Shown here one piece after another: positions 45,147 through 55,055 of a stretch of DNA of 64,000 nucleotides. The stretch's first letter is position 1. Each line of letters begins with the position of its first letter. Source of the stretch: Haloechinothrix alba (GTDB lineage: Bacteria > Actinomycetota > Actinomycetes > Mycobacteriales > Pseudonocardiaceae); contig NZ_FZNW01000019.1 in the NCBI RefSeq assembly GCF_900188115.1, positions 1 through 64,000 on the forward strand, given 5' to 3'. The position numbers and the translations under genes are program-made. The notes under the pieces were generated by a model. That model worked only from the letters and a program-made list of their open reading frames with translations. It did no database searches and was not told the DNA's origin.

Positions 45147-46093
45147 TGTCCGGCTTCACCCTGTCCGACGGGACCACCCTGCACCTGGAGTGCGAGGGCG
45201 ACCCGGAGGCCTCGGTGACGGTGCTGTTCGCGCACGCCTACGCCGTGGATCATCGTTGCTGGCAGGACATCGCGGGGGTCGTCCCCACCGCGGTCGAATG
45301 GCCCGTCCGTGTGATCAGCTGCGACCTGCGCGGGCACGGCTCGTCCAGCAGGGCTACGGAGAGCACCGCCACGGTGGAACAGCTCGCCGACGACCTGGCC
45401 GAGATCATCGCCGACGTGGCTCCCGAAGGCTCCGTGGTCGTCGTGGGGCACGGCATGGGAGGGCTCGCGACCCTGGCACTCGGCAGGCGCCATCCGCAGC
45501 TGTTCGCGCGACGCACGCCGGATCAGCCGGCCAGGGTCGCAGGCATCGTGTTGCTGTCCACCGGGGTCGGTGACGTCGCCGCGGAGGCGCGCGCCGCGAC
45601 CGGCCTGGCCGTTGAAGGATCGCGCTCACCGCCGAACCTGCTCAGCAAGGTCATCCAGGACCTGGAGGTGGTGCTGGGGTCCCGGCTGGTGGACCTGGTG
45701 ACCGACCGCGCGCACAAGGCGGCCGTGACCGCGATGCGGTGGTCGATGTTCGGCGAGGACCCCGACCCGGACGATGTGGTGCTGACCCTCCGCATGATCC
45801 GCGCGCACTGGCCGGAGACGATGGCCCTGTTCCGCCCGGGGCTGGACGCCTACATCAAGCAGGCGCAGCTCGACGTTCCCGGACACACCCGGGTGATCAG
45901 CATGGTGGGGGAGCGCGACAGGCTCGTCGAGCCGGAGCAGGCGAGCGCGTTGCTGGGAGCCGACCGCGCCGAGGAGCTCATCGTGCTACCGGACGCCGGC
46001 CATATGCTGCCCCTGGAGCGGCCGGCCCAGGTCATCCCGCGCATCGTCGCGGCGGTTCATGCCGCCCACCGGAACCAGGGTGACGCTAGGTGA
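45146..46093 (+). CDS. Alpha/beta hydrolase-fold protein lacking the nucleophile serine
   Basis: A 315-residue alpha/beta hydrolase fold with LFAHAYAVDHRCWQ (oxyanion region), CDLRGHGSSSR and a C-terminal lid plus PDAGHMLPLERP histidine. The nucleophile elbow reads GHGMGG at 101-106: position 103 is glycine where nearly all relatives have serine. The acid (VGERDRLVEP) and histidine remain. It is either inactive or uses a different mechanism. ATG 45146 overlaps the M20 peptidase stop by one base; the 3' end overlaps the convergent DUF5703 gene by 8 bp. Confidence 0.78.
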   Translation: MSGFTLSDGTTLHLECEGDPEASVTVLFAHAYAVDHRCWQDIAGVVPTAVEWPVRVISCDLRGHGSSSRATESTATVEQLADDLAEIIADVAPEGSVVVVGHGMGGLATLALGRRHPQLFARRTPDQPARVAGIVLLSTGVGDVAAEARAATGLAVEGSRSPPNLLSKVIQDLEVVLGSRLVDLVTDRAHKAAVTAMRWSMFGEDPDPDDVVLTLRMIRAHWPETMALFRPGLDAYIKQAQLDVPGHTRVISMVGERDRLVEPEQASALLGADRAEELIVLPDAGHMLPLERPAQVIPRIVAAVHAAHRNQGDAR

Positions 46094-46337
46094 TCAGCCC
46101 GGGCAGGCAGGCGCGGCTGGGTTGGTAGCGACGCCGGAGCCACACCCGGCGGCTGCCGTCGCCGTACAGGCGCACCGTGGACAGCTCCCAGTCGGCGTAC
46201 TCGGCGTGGATCGACAGCTGGGTCACCGCGGCCGGGCGCGACACGCTCGAGGGCAGGCGTAGCCTCTGGTACTCCCAGCGCCCGTCGTTGAGATAGGACC
46301 CGTCGCTGTCGGCCTCGCCGCTCACCGCCTCGCTCAT
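46086..46337 (-). CDS. DUF5703 family protein (83 aa)
   Basis: An 83-residue protein with the DUF5703 pattern GRWEYQRLRLPSSVSRPAA followed by ADWELSTVRLYGDGSRRVWL and a basic end RRRYQPS. It is a single-domain beta-rich protein of unknown function conserved in actinobacteria. The ATG at 46337 overlaps the stop of the upstream lipoprotein gene (ATGA), so it is the second gene of a two-gene operon. Confidence 0.75.
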   Translation of the reverse strand: MSEAVSGEADSDGSYLNDGRWEYQRLRLPSSVSRPAAVTQLSIHAEYADWELSTVRLYGDGSRRVWLRRRYQPSRACLPGLIT

Positions 46338-47386
46338 GGTTCGATCACCTGAATCCCTTCGCCCGCAGCAGATCCGACGACCACACGGCCGTCCTGGTTC
46401 TCGACGGTAACCGAATTCGGCTGGCGAACGGTGTCGAAGCGGTGGATTTCCTCCGGTTGCCCGCCCGCGACGTCGAACCCGACGACCTCGTTGCGCGCTG
46501 TCAGCGTGACCCACGCGAGATCGCGTTCGGCGTCGTAGGCGATCGCGTAGATGCCTCCGTGCACCGGGTAGCGTTGCACGAGCACCAGCGGGTCCGCCGC
46601 GAAGGCGAGCAGGCCGTCCGAGAGGGTATCGGTCACGAGCACGCGACCGAAGCCGTCCGCCGTCGCGTTCGTCGCCCCTTGGCCCGCTCGCAACCCGAGG
46701 CCGATATCGCGCTCCTCGAGGTCGACCTCGAAGACCGCGCTGCGCAACCGGTCCAGGACGACCACGGCGTCACCGGTACTGATCACCCGATCGGCGCTGG
46801 CGATGTCGTCGCCGATGCTGGCGGTGCGTTGCTCGTGCTCGAACACGTCGACCTCGGCCCGTTCCCGGCTCGCCACGATGCGCGAATCGCCGTGCTCGGT
46901 GACACCGGCAGGAGCCCCCTCGATCCCGGTGCGCCCGACGACGCCGCCCTCCGGGGAGAGGTGGAGCAGTTCGTCCTGTCCGGGCACGGTGGCCAGGAAC
47001 GCGTTCTCGCCGGGGACGAGCTGCTCGACGTCACCGGGAACCGCGATCTCGCGTAGCGGCTCGGGGAGGTCGTCGAGCGGGTAAAGGAGCACCGCAGCCC
47101 CCGCGTCGCCGCCGGCGGTGAGCGCGGCGGCGAGAGTGCCGGACTCGGCGTGCACGGCCACGTCGGAGACACCGGCAGGCACGTCGATCACGGTTCCGTC
47201 GGGCTCGGAGGTCTGTTCGGGCGAGTCGACCGGACCCACCGCCTCGGGGTCGTCGACGACCTGCAACGCATCACCCTGGCCCTCGACATCGGCGCAGGCG
47301 CCGAGCAGCAGCCCGCAGGTGACGGCGAGCGCGGCGGCCCGGATGCCGCGTGCCCGGCGCGCGGACGATCGTTGTGTGGTGTGCAC
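46334..47386 (-). CDS. Lipoprotein with beta-propeller-like repeats
   Basis: A 350-residue secreted lipoprotein. After a basic start there is a hydrophobic signal and lipobox LLLGAC at 26-31, so C31 would be lipidated. The mature part has repeated blade-like strands (GVSDVAVHAESGTLAAAL, GRVLVTDTLSDGLLAF, YAIAYDAERDLAWVTL, NSVTVENQDGRVVVG), as in YncE/NHL-type propellers that display protein or ligand binding faces outside the cell. GTG 47386 is preferred, with GATGCT 6 nt upstream; a longer start at 47425 is possible. The partner is the DUF5703 gene. Confidence 0.72.
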   Translation of the reverse strand: MHTTQRSSARRARGIRAAALAVTCGLLLGACADVEGQGDALQVVDDPEAVGPVDSPEQTSEPDGTVIDVPAGVSDVAVHAESGTLAAALTAGGDAGAAVLLYPLDDLPEPLREIAVPGDVEQLVPGENAFLATVPGQDELLHLSPEGGVVGRTGIEGAPAGVTEHGDSRIVASRERAEVDVFEHEQRTASIGDDIASADRVISTGDAVVVLDRLRSAVFEVDLEERDIGLGLRAGQGATNATADGFGRVLVTDTLSDGLLAFAADPLVLVQRYPVHGGIYAIAYDAERDLAWVTLTARNEVVGFDVAGGQPEEIHRFDTVRQPNSVTVENQDGRVVVGSAAGEGIQVIEP

Positions 47387-47436
47387 GGCACAAGCATCCC
47401 GCACGGCCGTGACACGACCGCGCACAGGTCGCGAGG

Positions 47437-48408
47437 TCAGTGGTGCTCCGGGTAGCCAAGCTCGATGGCACTGATGTCGTCCAATGCCGAGCGGATCTCG
47501 GCCGGCAGCACGATCTCTTCGGCCCGCAGCGCCCCGTTGAGCTGGCCGGTGTCCCGCGCTCCGACGATGGGCGCGGTCACTCCCGGCCGGTCACGCACCC
47601 ACGCCAGCGCGACCGCGAGGGGCGATGTGCCGAGACCGTCTGCTGCTGTGGTGACCGCCTGCACGATCCGCGCCGCCCGCTCCGTGCGGTGATGCTCCAC
47701 ATAGGCCGCGTACCGCGCGGAGGCGCCGCGCGAGTCTGCGGGCGTCCCCGACCGGTACTTCCCGGTCAGCACGCCCCTGCCCAACGGAGCCCACGGCAGT
47801 AGCCCGATCGCGTGATGCTCCGCGGCCGCGACGAGCTCCCGCTCCACTCCGCGTTCGAGCAGGGAGTACTCCATCTGGGCGGAGACGATCGGACTCGCCG
47901 GACTCGCGCCACGGCGGCGCTCGGCAGCGGTCGCCAGCTGCCAGCCCGCGTAGTTGCACACCCCGACGTACCGGACCTTGCCGGACGACACCGCGGCGTC
48001 CAGCGCTCCGAGCGTTTCCTCCAGCGGTACCGCGCCGTCCCAGGCGTGCAGCTGCCACAGGTCGACGTACTCGGTCCCGAGCCTGCGCAACGAAGCGTCG
48101 AGCGCCGCCAGCAACGCCCCACGCGAGGCCCCGCCACCGAACGGCCCATCGGCGCGGCGCGCCGCCGCCTTGGTGGCCAGCACGATGCTGTCGCGGGAAA
48201 TATGATCGCCGAGCAACGAGCCCAGGATCTCCTCGGCGGCGCCCTCGTTGTACACGTCCGCGGTGTCGACCAGCGTCCCGCCTGCCTCGACGAACGCGGC
48301 GAGCTTGTCGGCCGCCTCATCGCTGCCCGTCTCACCGCCCCAGGTCAGGGTGCCGAGTCCCATCCTGGATACCCGCAGGCCCGACCCGCCGAGAGCTCGC
48401 AGTTCCAT
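47437..48408 (-). CDS. Aldo/keto reductase
   Basis: A 323-residue NADPH-dependent aldo/keto reductase with a TIM-barrel pattern. The tetrad is visible: D and Y in DTADVYNEGAAEE, K in VLATKAAARR and H in LWQLHAWDG. The cofactor end PLAVALAWVRDRPGVTAPIVGAR is typical of the YajO/YghZ-like branch. ATG 48408 matches the family start (MELRALGGSGLRVSRMGLGT) and has TAAGCT 7 nt upstream, a leaderless layout; the longer frame upstream is antisense to the phosphomutase gene. The substrate is unknown. Confidence 0.85.
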   Translation of the reverse strand: MELRALGGSGLRVSRMGLGTLTWGGETGSDEAADKLAAFVEAGGTLVDTADVYNEGAAEEILGSLLGDHISRDSIVLATKAAARRADGPFGGGASRGALLAALDASLRRLGTEYVDLWQLHAWDGAVPLEETLGALDAAVSSGKVRYVGVCNYAGWQLATAAERRRGASPASPIVSAQMEYSLLERGVERELVAAAEHHAIGLLPWAPLGRGVLTGKYRSGTPADSRGASARYAAYVEHHRTERAARIVQAVTTAADGLGTSPLAVALAWVRDRPGVTAPIVGARDTGQLNGALRAEEIVLPAEIRSALDDISAIELGYPEHH

Positions 48409-48415
48409 GGCGGTG

Positions 48416-48421
48416 AGCTTA
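48416..48421 (-). promoter_or_regulatory. -10 box of the aldo/keto reductase gene
   Basis: TAAGCT on the minus strand 7 nt before ATG 48408, which lacks a ribosome binding site. Confidence 0.45.
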
Positions 48422-48546
48422 TCGACGATCACGCTCAGCGGCGCGTCGGAGGGTACGCCGATCGCGAGGTACGGGATCTCGCCTGATCCGGTGACGGCCA
48501 CGACTGCTGGTCGGGATGCGTGGCGAACACGCTCGCCACGGGTGAC

Positions 48547-48552
48547 TACGCT
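48547..48552 (+). promoter_or_regulatory. -10 box of the phosphomutase gene
   Basis: TACGCT 6 nt before GTG 48559, with no ribosome binding site between; leaderless layout. Confidence 0.5.
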
Positions 48553-48558
48553 GGTGGC

Positions 48559-49260
48559 GTGGGAACCGTCATCCTGTTGCGGCACGCGCGATCCGACGCG
48601 AACGGGTCGGGCGTGCTCGCCGGGCGGACGCCACACGTCGACCTCGACGACACGGGACGGGGCCAAGCCGTCGATCTGGTCGGACGCCTTGCGGGCGTCG
48701 AGCTCGCCGGGATCGTGCGCTCGCCCCTGCTGCGCTGCGCGGAGACACTGGAGCCGCTAGCACGGGCACGCGGCATCGACCCGGTCGTCGACGACGGTCT
48801 GTGCGAAGTCGACTACGGGGACTGGACCGGGCGTTCGCTCACCGAGCTGCAGGAGGAGCCGCAGTGGAGGGTCGTCCAGGCCCGCCCGTCCGCGGCCCGG
48901 TTCCCGGGAGGCGAAGGGCTGTCACATGTCCAGCACAGGGCGGTGGAGGCCGTTCGCAGCCATGACAGCAGGTTCGGCGCGGAAGGCGGGGACTCTGCCG
49001 TGTGGCTGCTGTGCAGCCACGGTGATGTGATCAAGTCCATCCTGGCCGACGCGCTGGGGATGCACCTCGACCTGTTCCAACGGCTGGTCGTCGACCCGGG
49101 CTCGCTCTCGGTCGTGCGGTACACGGAACTACGGCCGTTCGTGCTGCGTATCAACGACACCGGCGCAGGGGTGTCCGATTTCGTCGCCGACAGCGCGGCA
49201 ACCGGGTCCGATGCCGCGGTCGGCGGGGGCGCAGGCGCCTCGACGGCCGACGCCGAATGA
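48559..49260 (+). CDS. Histidine phosphatase, MSMEG_4193-type putative phosphomutase
   Basis: A 233-residue histidine phosphatase superfamily protein. The catalytic RHxR-like motif LLRHARSDANG is at 6-16 (H9 nucleophile), the proton-donor region CEVDYGDWTGRSLTEL follows and the second histidine is in CSHGDVIKS. The match to the actinobacterial MSMEG_4193/TIGR03848 family is from memory. That family is normally encoded directly before DUF3090 and SCO1664-type genes. Here those genes lie 1.9 kb further on, with mdh and a PPOX gene in between. A Gly/Ala-rich tail ends the protein. GTG 48559 fits the leaderless pattern. Confidence 0.83.
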   Translation: MGTVILLRHARSDANGSGVLAGRTPHVDLDDTGRGQAVDLVGRLAGVELAGIVRSPLLRCAETLEPLARARGIDPVVDDGLCEVDYGDWTGRSLTELQEEPQWRVVQARPSAARFPGGEGLSHVQHRAVEAVRSHDSRFGAEGGDSAVWLLCSHGDVIKSILADALGMHLDLFQRLVVDPGSLSVVRYTELRPFVLRINDTGAGVSDFVADSAATGSDAAVGGGAGASTADAE

Positions 49261-49289
49261 CCCGAGTCGCTGCGAGCAGGTCCGGCGCA

Positions 49290-49337
49290 GGCACGCTGCT
49301 GGCGCCCACCCCGGCGAGCGGGCGCCAGCAGCGTGCC
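49290..49337. terminator. Strong hairpin terminator after mdh
   Basis: Perfect 18-bp stem GGCACGCTGCTGGCGCCC (49290-49307) with its complement at 49320-49337 and a 12-nt loop. It abuts the mdh stop codon and lies 30 bp after the phosphomutase stop, serving both convergent genes. It has no T-tract, as usual in actinobacteria. Confidence 0.85.
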
Positions 49338-50574
<1,237 letters not shown>

Positions 50575-51015
50575 TCACGTTGCCGCGTGGGACGAAGCAC
50601 ACCAGCCGCTCCAGCGACTCACATCGATTCGCACCACCGGCCCCTGCGGCCGGTGCGCCGCGTACTGCTCGTACTTGTCGCACAACGCCCGGACCAGCTC
50701 GCCGCGCGCAGCGCTCGCGGTGCCTGCGGGCAGGATCGTCGCGGTGCCGTCCGCGCGCGCCCACCACAGGTACGTCCAGTCCTCGTCATAGTGGTCGACC
50801 AGCAGGCTCACCGGTGGGTTCCGGTCGATGTTGCGCAGCCGGCGCAGCGCCGTCGTGCTCTTGGGCTTGTGATCGACCGCGAAGCACAGCCTGCCGGCGG
50901 CCAGCGCGAAGGTCACCGGCACCACGTGCGGTACCGCCTCGGCGTCGGCGGTCGCCAGCCGAGCCACCCGGGACCGCTGGAACCGCTCGCGGGCCTGTTC
51001 CTCACTCAGCCGCAT
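50575..51015 (-). CDS. PPOX-class F420-dependent oxidoreductase (TIGR03668-like)
   Basis: A 146-residue split-barrel protein: RSRVARLATADAEAVPHVVPVTFALAAGRLCFAVDHKPK is the usual FMN/F420-binding start of the PPOX fold, and the end FVRIDV-like GPVVRIDVSRWSGWCASS fits the TIGR03668 group. Such proteins reduce or bind F420 in actinobacteria; its substrate is unknown. The ATG has TACGGT 7 nt upstream and no Shine-Dalgarno sequence. It lies between mdh and the DUF3090 gene, from which it is divergent. Confidence 0.8.
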   Translation of the reverse strand: MRLSEEQARERFQRSRVARLATADAEAVPHVVPVTFALAAGRLCFAVDHKPKSTTALRRLRNIDRNPPVSLLVDHYDEDWTYLWWARADGTATILPAGTASAARGELVRALCDKYEQYAAHRPQGPVVRIDVSRWSGWCASSHAAT

Positions 51016-51022
51016 ACCCGCA

Positions 51023-51028
51023 ACCGTA
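51023..51028 (-). promoter_or_regulatory. -10 box of the PPOX gene
   Basis: TACGGT on the minus strand, 7 nt before ATG 51015, without a ribosome binding site. Confidence 0.45.
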
Positions 51029-51154
51029 ATCGCCGCCTACGGCGCGCTCGGGCCGCCGCACGGGTGCGCACACCAGGTCCCCTCGCGGTGCGACGGCCGA
51101 TCCCAGGGGCGGCGGATGCCGAGTCACGGGGCGTGGCTTAAGGTCGGGGGTGCC

Positions 51155-51730
51155 ATGGCTCGTGTCATCCACGTCTTCCGTCATCCCGATCGGTTCGTCT
51201 CCGGCACCGTCGGTGAACCCGGTGAGCGCACGTTCTACCTGCAGGCCAGCTCGGAGTCCAAGCAGGTCAGCGTCACGCTCGAGAAGCAGCAGCTCACCGT
51301 GCTCTCCGAACGGCTCACCTCGCTGCTCGAAGAGGTCGCCAGCCGGTTCGACACCGAGGTCCCGCCGTCGGCACCGGAGGAGCTCACCGACACCGACCCA
51401 CTCGACGTCCCTGTCGAGGAGGAGTTCCGGGTCGGCACCATGGGGCTCGGCTGGGACGCCGAGAGCAGCTCGGTGGTCATCGAGTTGCTCGCCATCACCG
51501 AGGGGGAGGTCGACGAGAACATCGTGCTCGACGACACCGAGGAAGGACCAGACGCCGTGCGTGTGTTCCTCAGCCCCGCGCACGCCCGTGCCTTCGCCGA
51601 GCGTGCCGAGCGTGTCATCAACGCGGGCCGCAAACCCTGCCCGCTGTGCGACGAACCGCTGGATCCGGAAGGCCACATCTGCCCACGGCAGAACGGTTTC
51701 CTGCGGGACAACCCGTTCACCGAGGGCTGA
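51155..51730 (+). CDS. DUF3090 protein with C-terminal zinc ribbon
   Basis: A 191-residue protein of the DUF3090 family, nearly universal in actinobacteria and of unknown function. An alpha/beta body (RHPDRFVSGTVGEPGERTFYLQ) is followed by a zinc-ribbon-like end: C162, C165, H174 and C176 in PCPLCDEPLDPEGHICPRQN. The SCO1664-type kinase-like gene follows after 8 nt, the standard arrangement. A joint function with it and the phosphomutase-like protein is inferred from their conserved co-occurrence. Confidence 0.87.
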   Translation: MARVIHVFRHPDRFVSGTVGEPGERTFYLQASSESKQVSVTLEKQQLTVLSERLTSLLEEVASRFDTEVPPSAPEELTDTDPLDVPVEEEFRVGTMGLGWDAESSSVVIELLAITEGEVDENIVLDDTEEGPDAVRVFLSPAHARAFAERAERVINAGRKPCPLCDEPLDPEGHICPRQNGFLRDNPFTEG

Positions 51731-51738
51731 GGCCGCGC

Positions 51739-52533
51739 GTGTACGGGTGGCAGGCTTCCGAGGCTCTCCAGCTGGTCACCGACGGCGCCCTGGAGATCGA
51801 AGGCAGGCTGCTCGACGCGTCCAACGTCACGCTCTACTGCACCGTGCAGCTGAACGGGGTCAGCGCGCCCGCCGTGTACAAGCCGGTCCGCGGTGAGCGG
51901 CCCCTGTGGGACTTCCCGGAAGGCACGCTCGCCGGGCGTGAAGTGGCGAGCTACCTGCTGGCGTGTTCGGCGGAGCTGAGCACGATCCCACCGACGGTAC
52001 TGCGGGACGGTCCGCTCGGCGAGGGCATGGTCCAGCTGTGGGTCGACACCAGCGAGGCCGAGCTCGTCGACGTGCTCGATCCCGATGAGGTACCGCCCGG
52101 CTGGCGCACGGTGCTGCACGCCTACGATCGCGGGGGCTCGCCCGTCGTGGTCGCCCACAGCGATCACCCGCAGGTGCGTGACATGGCCGTGCTCGACGCC
52201 GTCCTCAACAATGCCGACCGCAAGGGCAGGCACGTCGTCCAGGGCACGGACGGCAAGGTGTACGGGCTCGACCACGGCATCTGCCTGCACGCAGAGCCGA
52301 AGCTGCGGACCGTGCTGTGGGGATGGGCCGGTGAGGACCTGCCTGCCGATGCGGTGGAGAAGCTGCGTAAGCTGCTCGCCGACCTCGACGGCACCCTCGG
52401 CGAGCAACTGACCGCGCACCTGACAGCGGCGGAGGTCGAGGCCGTGCGTTCGCGCGCGGGCGCACTGATCGGGGAGGGCGCGTTTCCCCTTCCTGTCGAC
52501 GACGCCAGGGCCGTGCCCTGGCCGCTCTTCTGA
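51739..52533 (+). CDS. SCO1664 family protein (PI3/4-kinase-like fold)
   Basis: A 264-residue protein with features of a phosphoinositide-kinase/HipA-like fold: K48 in VYKPVRGERPLWDFP as the ATP lysine, E67 in AGREVASYLL, a catalytic loop LDAVLNNADRKGRH (152-165) and the metal-binding LDHGIC (177-182). Its real substrate is unknown. GTG 51739 starts 8 nt after the DUF3090 stop. The family is encoded next to mshC in many actinobacteria; here the next gene is an MBL hydrolase instead. Confidence 0.84.
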   Translation: MYGWQASEALQLVTDGALEIEGRLLDASNVTLYCTVQLNGVSAPAVYKPVRGERPLWDFPEGTLAGREVASYLLACSAELSTIPPTVLRDGPLGEGMVQLWVDTSEAELVDVLDPDEVPPGWRTVLHAYDRGGSPVVVAHSDHPQVRDMAVLDAVLNNADRKGRHVVQGTDGKVYGLDHGICLHAEPKLRTVLWGWAGEDLPADAVEKLRKLLADLDGTLGEQLTAHLTAAEVEAVRSRAGALIGEGAFPLPVDDARAVPWPLF

Positions 52534-52632
52534 GGGCCTGCTTCCGGGCGCACAGCCGGGCCCGCGACGCGCGGCACACGCACCGGCTACGCGTGCGGCG
52601 TAGCGACGAGGGATCCTGGAACACTGAGCGGT

Positions 52633-53565
52633 ATGCGACGGCACTCGTACCGGGACAGGCTGACATCCCCGCTGCCCGGCCCGCGCGACTTCGTCAAGAT
52701 CATGCGCGAGGGCGGGTTCCGCGGCTCGACCGCCAACGCGGATCGTATCCCGGTGATGCGCACGGGCCTGCCCCCGTTGCCACCCGGCGCGGCGAGCTGG
52801 ACCTGGATCGGCCACGCGAGCTACCTCGTACGGATCGGGGGGCTGTGCGTCCTCACCGATCCGGTGTGGTCGGCGCGGATACCGGGAACTCCGCCGCGCC
52901 TGACGCCCCCGGGGCTGCCCTGGAACGACCTTCCACCCATCGACGCCGTGGTGATCAGCCATGACCACTACGACCACCTGGACGCGCCGACCTTGCGCCG
53001 GTTGCCGAGGAGCACACCGATCCTGGTCGGTGCCGGGCTGGGGCGGTGGTTCCGGCTACGCGGTTTCCATGCCGTTACCGAGCTCGAGTGGTGGGAGCAC
53101 ACCGAGATCGCCGGTGTACGGTTCGACTTCACCCCGACGCACCACTGGAGCCGGCGCGGGTTGTTCGACACGTGCGCCTCGTTGTGGGGTGGCTGGGTCA
53201 TCACCGCACCCGACGGCACCCGGACGTACCACGCGGGCGACTCCGGGTACGGCCACAGGTTCGTCGAGGTCGGCGAGCGGTACCCGGGTATCGGCGTGGC
53301 GATGATGCCTATCGGTGCGTACGAACCGCGGTGGTTCATGCGCTACGTGCACATGACCCCGGCAGAGTCGGTCCGGGCCGTCGCCGACCTCGGAGCCCAC
53401 ACCATGGCATGCATGCACTGGGGGACGTTCGTCCTGACCAAGGAGCCGGTGGACGAGCCGCTTCAGCTGGTCCGCAAGGAGTGGGCCGCAGCGGGAGGGG
53501 ACCCGGCGAACCTGTGGTCACTCGCCGTCGGGGAGACACGCTCGCTCGGCGCAGGCGACGAGTAG
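52633..53565 (+). CDS. MBL-fold metallohydrolase, NAPE-PLD/UlaG-like
   Basis: A 310-residue metallo-beta-lactamase-fold enzyme. The metal motif SHDHYDHLD lies at 109-117, followed by FTPTHHWSRRG, GDSGYGHRF and the final MHWGTF histidine. The pattern WTWIGHASYLVRIGGLCVLTDPVWS and the PPGLPWNDLPPIDAVV insert match bacterial relatives of N-acyl-phosphatidylethanolamine phospholipase D. The likely role is hydrolysis of a phosphodiester or lactone; the substrate is unknown. ATG 52633 has AACACT 7 nt upstream. Confidence 0.84.
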   Translation: MRRHSYRDRLTSPLPGPRDFVKIMREGGFRGSTANADRIPVMRTGLPPLPPGAASWTWIGHASYLVRIGGLCVLTDPVWSARIPGTPPRLTPPGLPWNDLPPIDAVVISHDHYDHLDAPTLRRLPRSTPILVGAGLGRWFRLRGFHAVTELEWWEHTEIAGVRFDFTPTHHWSRRGLFDTCASLWGGWVITAPDGTRTYHAGDSGYGHRFVEVGERYPGIGVAMMPIGAYEPRWFMRYVHMTPAESVRAVADLGAHTMACMHWGTFVLTKEPVDEPLQLVRKEWAAAGGDPANLWSLAVGETRSLGAGDE

Positions 53566-53655
53566 ACCGCCCCGGAAGCGGGGGTGGCCGGCACGCCGGT
53601 CCGGCGCAGTCGGGACACGCGCCCGCGCCTGCCGGAGCGGGGCACGCGTGCCCGG

Positions 53656-53661
53656 TACTGT
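53656..53661 (+). promoter_or_regulatory. -10 box of the DUF3097 gene
   Basis: TACTGT 8 nt before GTG 53670, with no ribosome binding site. Confidence 0.4.
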
Positions 53662-53669
53662 TGGCGATC

Positions 53670-54491
53670 GTGCGTGCTCACTCCTACGGTCGCGATGTAC
53701 TGTCCCGTTCCCGCAAGCCCGCTCCGGCTGAGGTCGAGGCCGAACCGGGCCTCGTGGTCGAGGAGCGCGGGAGCGGGTTCTGCGGCGCTGTCGTCCGTGA
53801 CGATCGCCGCGCTGTCACGCTGGAGGACCGGCACGGCAACCAGCGTGTCTTTCCGTTCCTGCCTGCCGGGTTCCTGCTCGACGGCTCGCCGGTGACGCTG
53901 GTTCCGCACTGCAGGCGCTCGGCCGCGGCCGAACAACGAACGGCATCGGGGTCGGTGCGCGTGGCGGGACTGCGGGCGCGTACCGCCAGGGACTCCCGGA
54001 TCTGGGTGGAAGGCAAGCACGACGCCGAGCTCGTGGAACGGGTCTGGGGACACGACCTCCGGGTGGACGGCGTCGTCGTCGAGGAGCTGCGCGGCGTGGA
54101 CCGTCTCGACGAGCACGTCGAGGCCTTCGGTACCGCGTCGAACCGCAGGCTCGGAGTGCTGGTCGATCACCTGGTGGAGGGCAGTAAGGAGTCCCGCGTC
54201 GCGGCCGCGGTCCGCGACCCGCATGTACTGGTCACGGGCCACCCGTACGTGGATATCTGGCAGGCGGTCAAGCCCGCCTCGCTCGGGATACCGGCGTGGC
54301 CGGAGGTGCCGAGGTCGGTGCCGTGGAAGGAGGGTGTGTGCGCGGCGCTGGGGTGGGGCGAGCCGCACGAGGGCTGGCAGCGCGTCCTCGCCGCCGTGGG
54401 CAGCTTCCGGGACCTCGAGCCCGACCTCATCGGGGCGGTGGAACGGTTGATCGACTTCGTCACCGAACCCGTGGAGACCGGGTCCCCGTGA
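53670..54491 (+). CDS. DUF3097 family protein
   Basis: A 273-residue actinobacterial DUF3097 protein. The N-terminus RAHSYGRDVL and a small barrel-like part are followed by RIWVEGKHDAELVERVWG, which resembles a TOPRIM-type start (VEGKxDA with acidic residues), then DHLVEGSKESRVA and HVLVTGHPYVDIWQAVKP. The TOPRIM-like feature would suggest nucleic-acid cleavage or primase-type chemistry, but the function is unknown. GTG 53670 is chosen by the family start and the -10 box. The longer frame upstream is antisense-type sequence within the MBL gene. Confidence 0.78.
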   Translation: MRAHSYGRDVLSRSRKPAPAEVEAEPGLVVEERGSGFCGAVVRDDRRAVTLEDRHGNQRVFPFLPAGFLLDGSPVTLVPHCRRSAAAEQRTASGSVRVAGLRARTARDSRIWVEGKHDAELVERVWGHDLRVDGVVVEELRGVDRLDEHVEAFGTASNRRLGVLVDHLVEGSKESRVAAAVRDPHVLVTGHPYVDIWQAVKPASLGIPAWPEVPRSVPWKEGVCAALGWGEPHEGWQRVLAAVGSFRDLEPDLIGAVERLIDFVTEPVETGSP

Positions 54492-54514
54492 TCATCATGT
54501 GACACCATGGGGCG

Positions 54515-54943
54515 ATGGGTGCGCTGATCTGGCTGATCGTCGGCATCGCCCTGCTGGCGGCGGAGGCGATGTCCGGCTCAATGGTGCTGGTCATGCTGGG
54601 AGCCGGGGCGCTCGCGGCGGCCGGGTCGATGGTCCTGGCCGACAGCGTGATCGTCTCTGTCGGGGTGTTCGCGGTGACCTCGATCGGGTTGCTCGTGCTG
54701 GCCCGCCCCGCACTCAAACAGCGCTTCCTGCTCGACCGTAGCGTGCGCACGAACGTCGATGCGCTGGTCGGTGCGCGGGCGGTGACGCTGTCCACGGTCG
54801 ACGCCGAGCAGGGCAGGGTCAAGCTCAACGGCGAGGAGTGGTCCGCCCGCTGTTACGTCAGCGGCCAGGTCATCGAGCCCGACACGCCCGTCACCGTCCT
54901 GGAGATATCCGGAGCGATGGCGATCGTCTCACCGGGGCCGTAA
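54515..54943 (+). CDS. NfeD family membrane protein, copy 1
   Basis: A 142-residue protein with two to three N-terminal membrane helices (MGALIWLIVGIALLAAE; VLVMLGAGALAAAGSMVL; VGVFAVTSIGLLVLA) and a C-terminal OB-fold (VGARAVTLSTVDAEQGRVKL, RCYVSGQVIEPDTPVTVLEI). NfeD proteins accompany SPFH/stomatin proteins at membrane microdomains; an SPFH gene lies downstream. It is about 90 percent identical in protein to the second copy 541 bp further on. Confidence 0.87.
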   Translation: MGALIWLIVGIALLAAEAMSGSMVLVMLGAGALAAAGSMVLADSVIVSVGVFAVTSIGLLVLARPALKQRFLLDRSVRTNVDALVGARAVTLSTVDAEQGRVKLNGEEWSARCYVSGQVIEPDTPVTVLEISGAMAIVSPGP

Positions 54944-55055
54944 CGCGGCGGCACACGGCGTGGCCGCGGGTGATCGCGAGTGGGAAGGTCACGCGTTGAT
55001 CACGTCGGCCACGAAACCTGGCGCAGGGCTGTGCATTCTCTGAGACCATGACACC

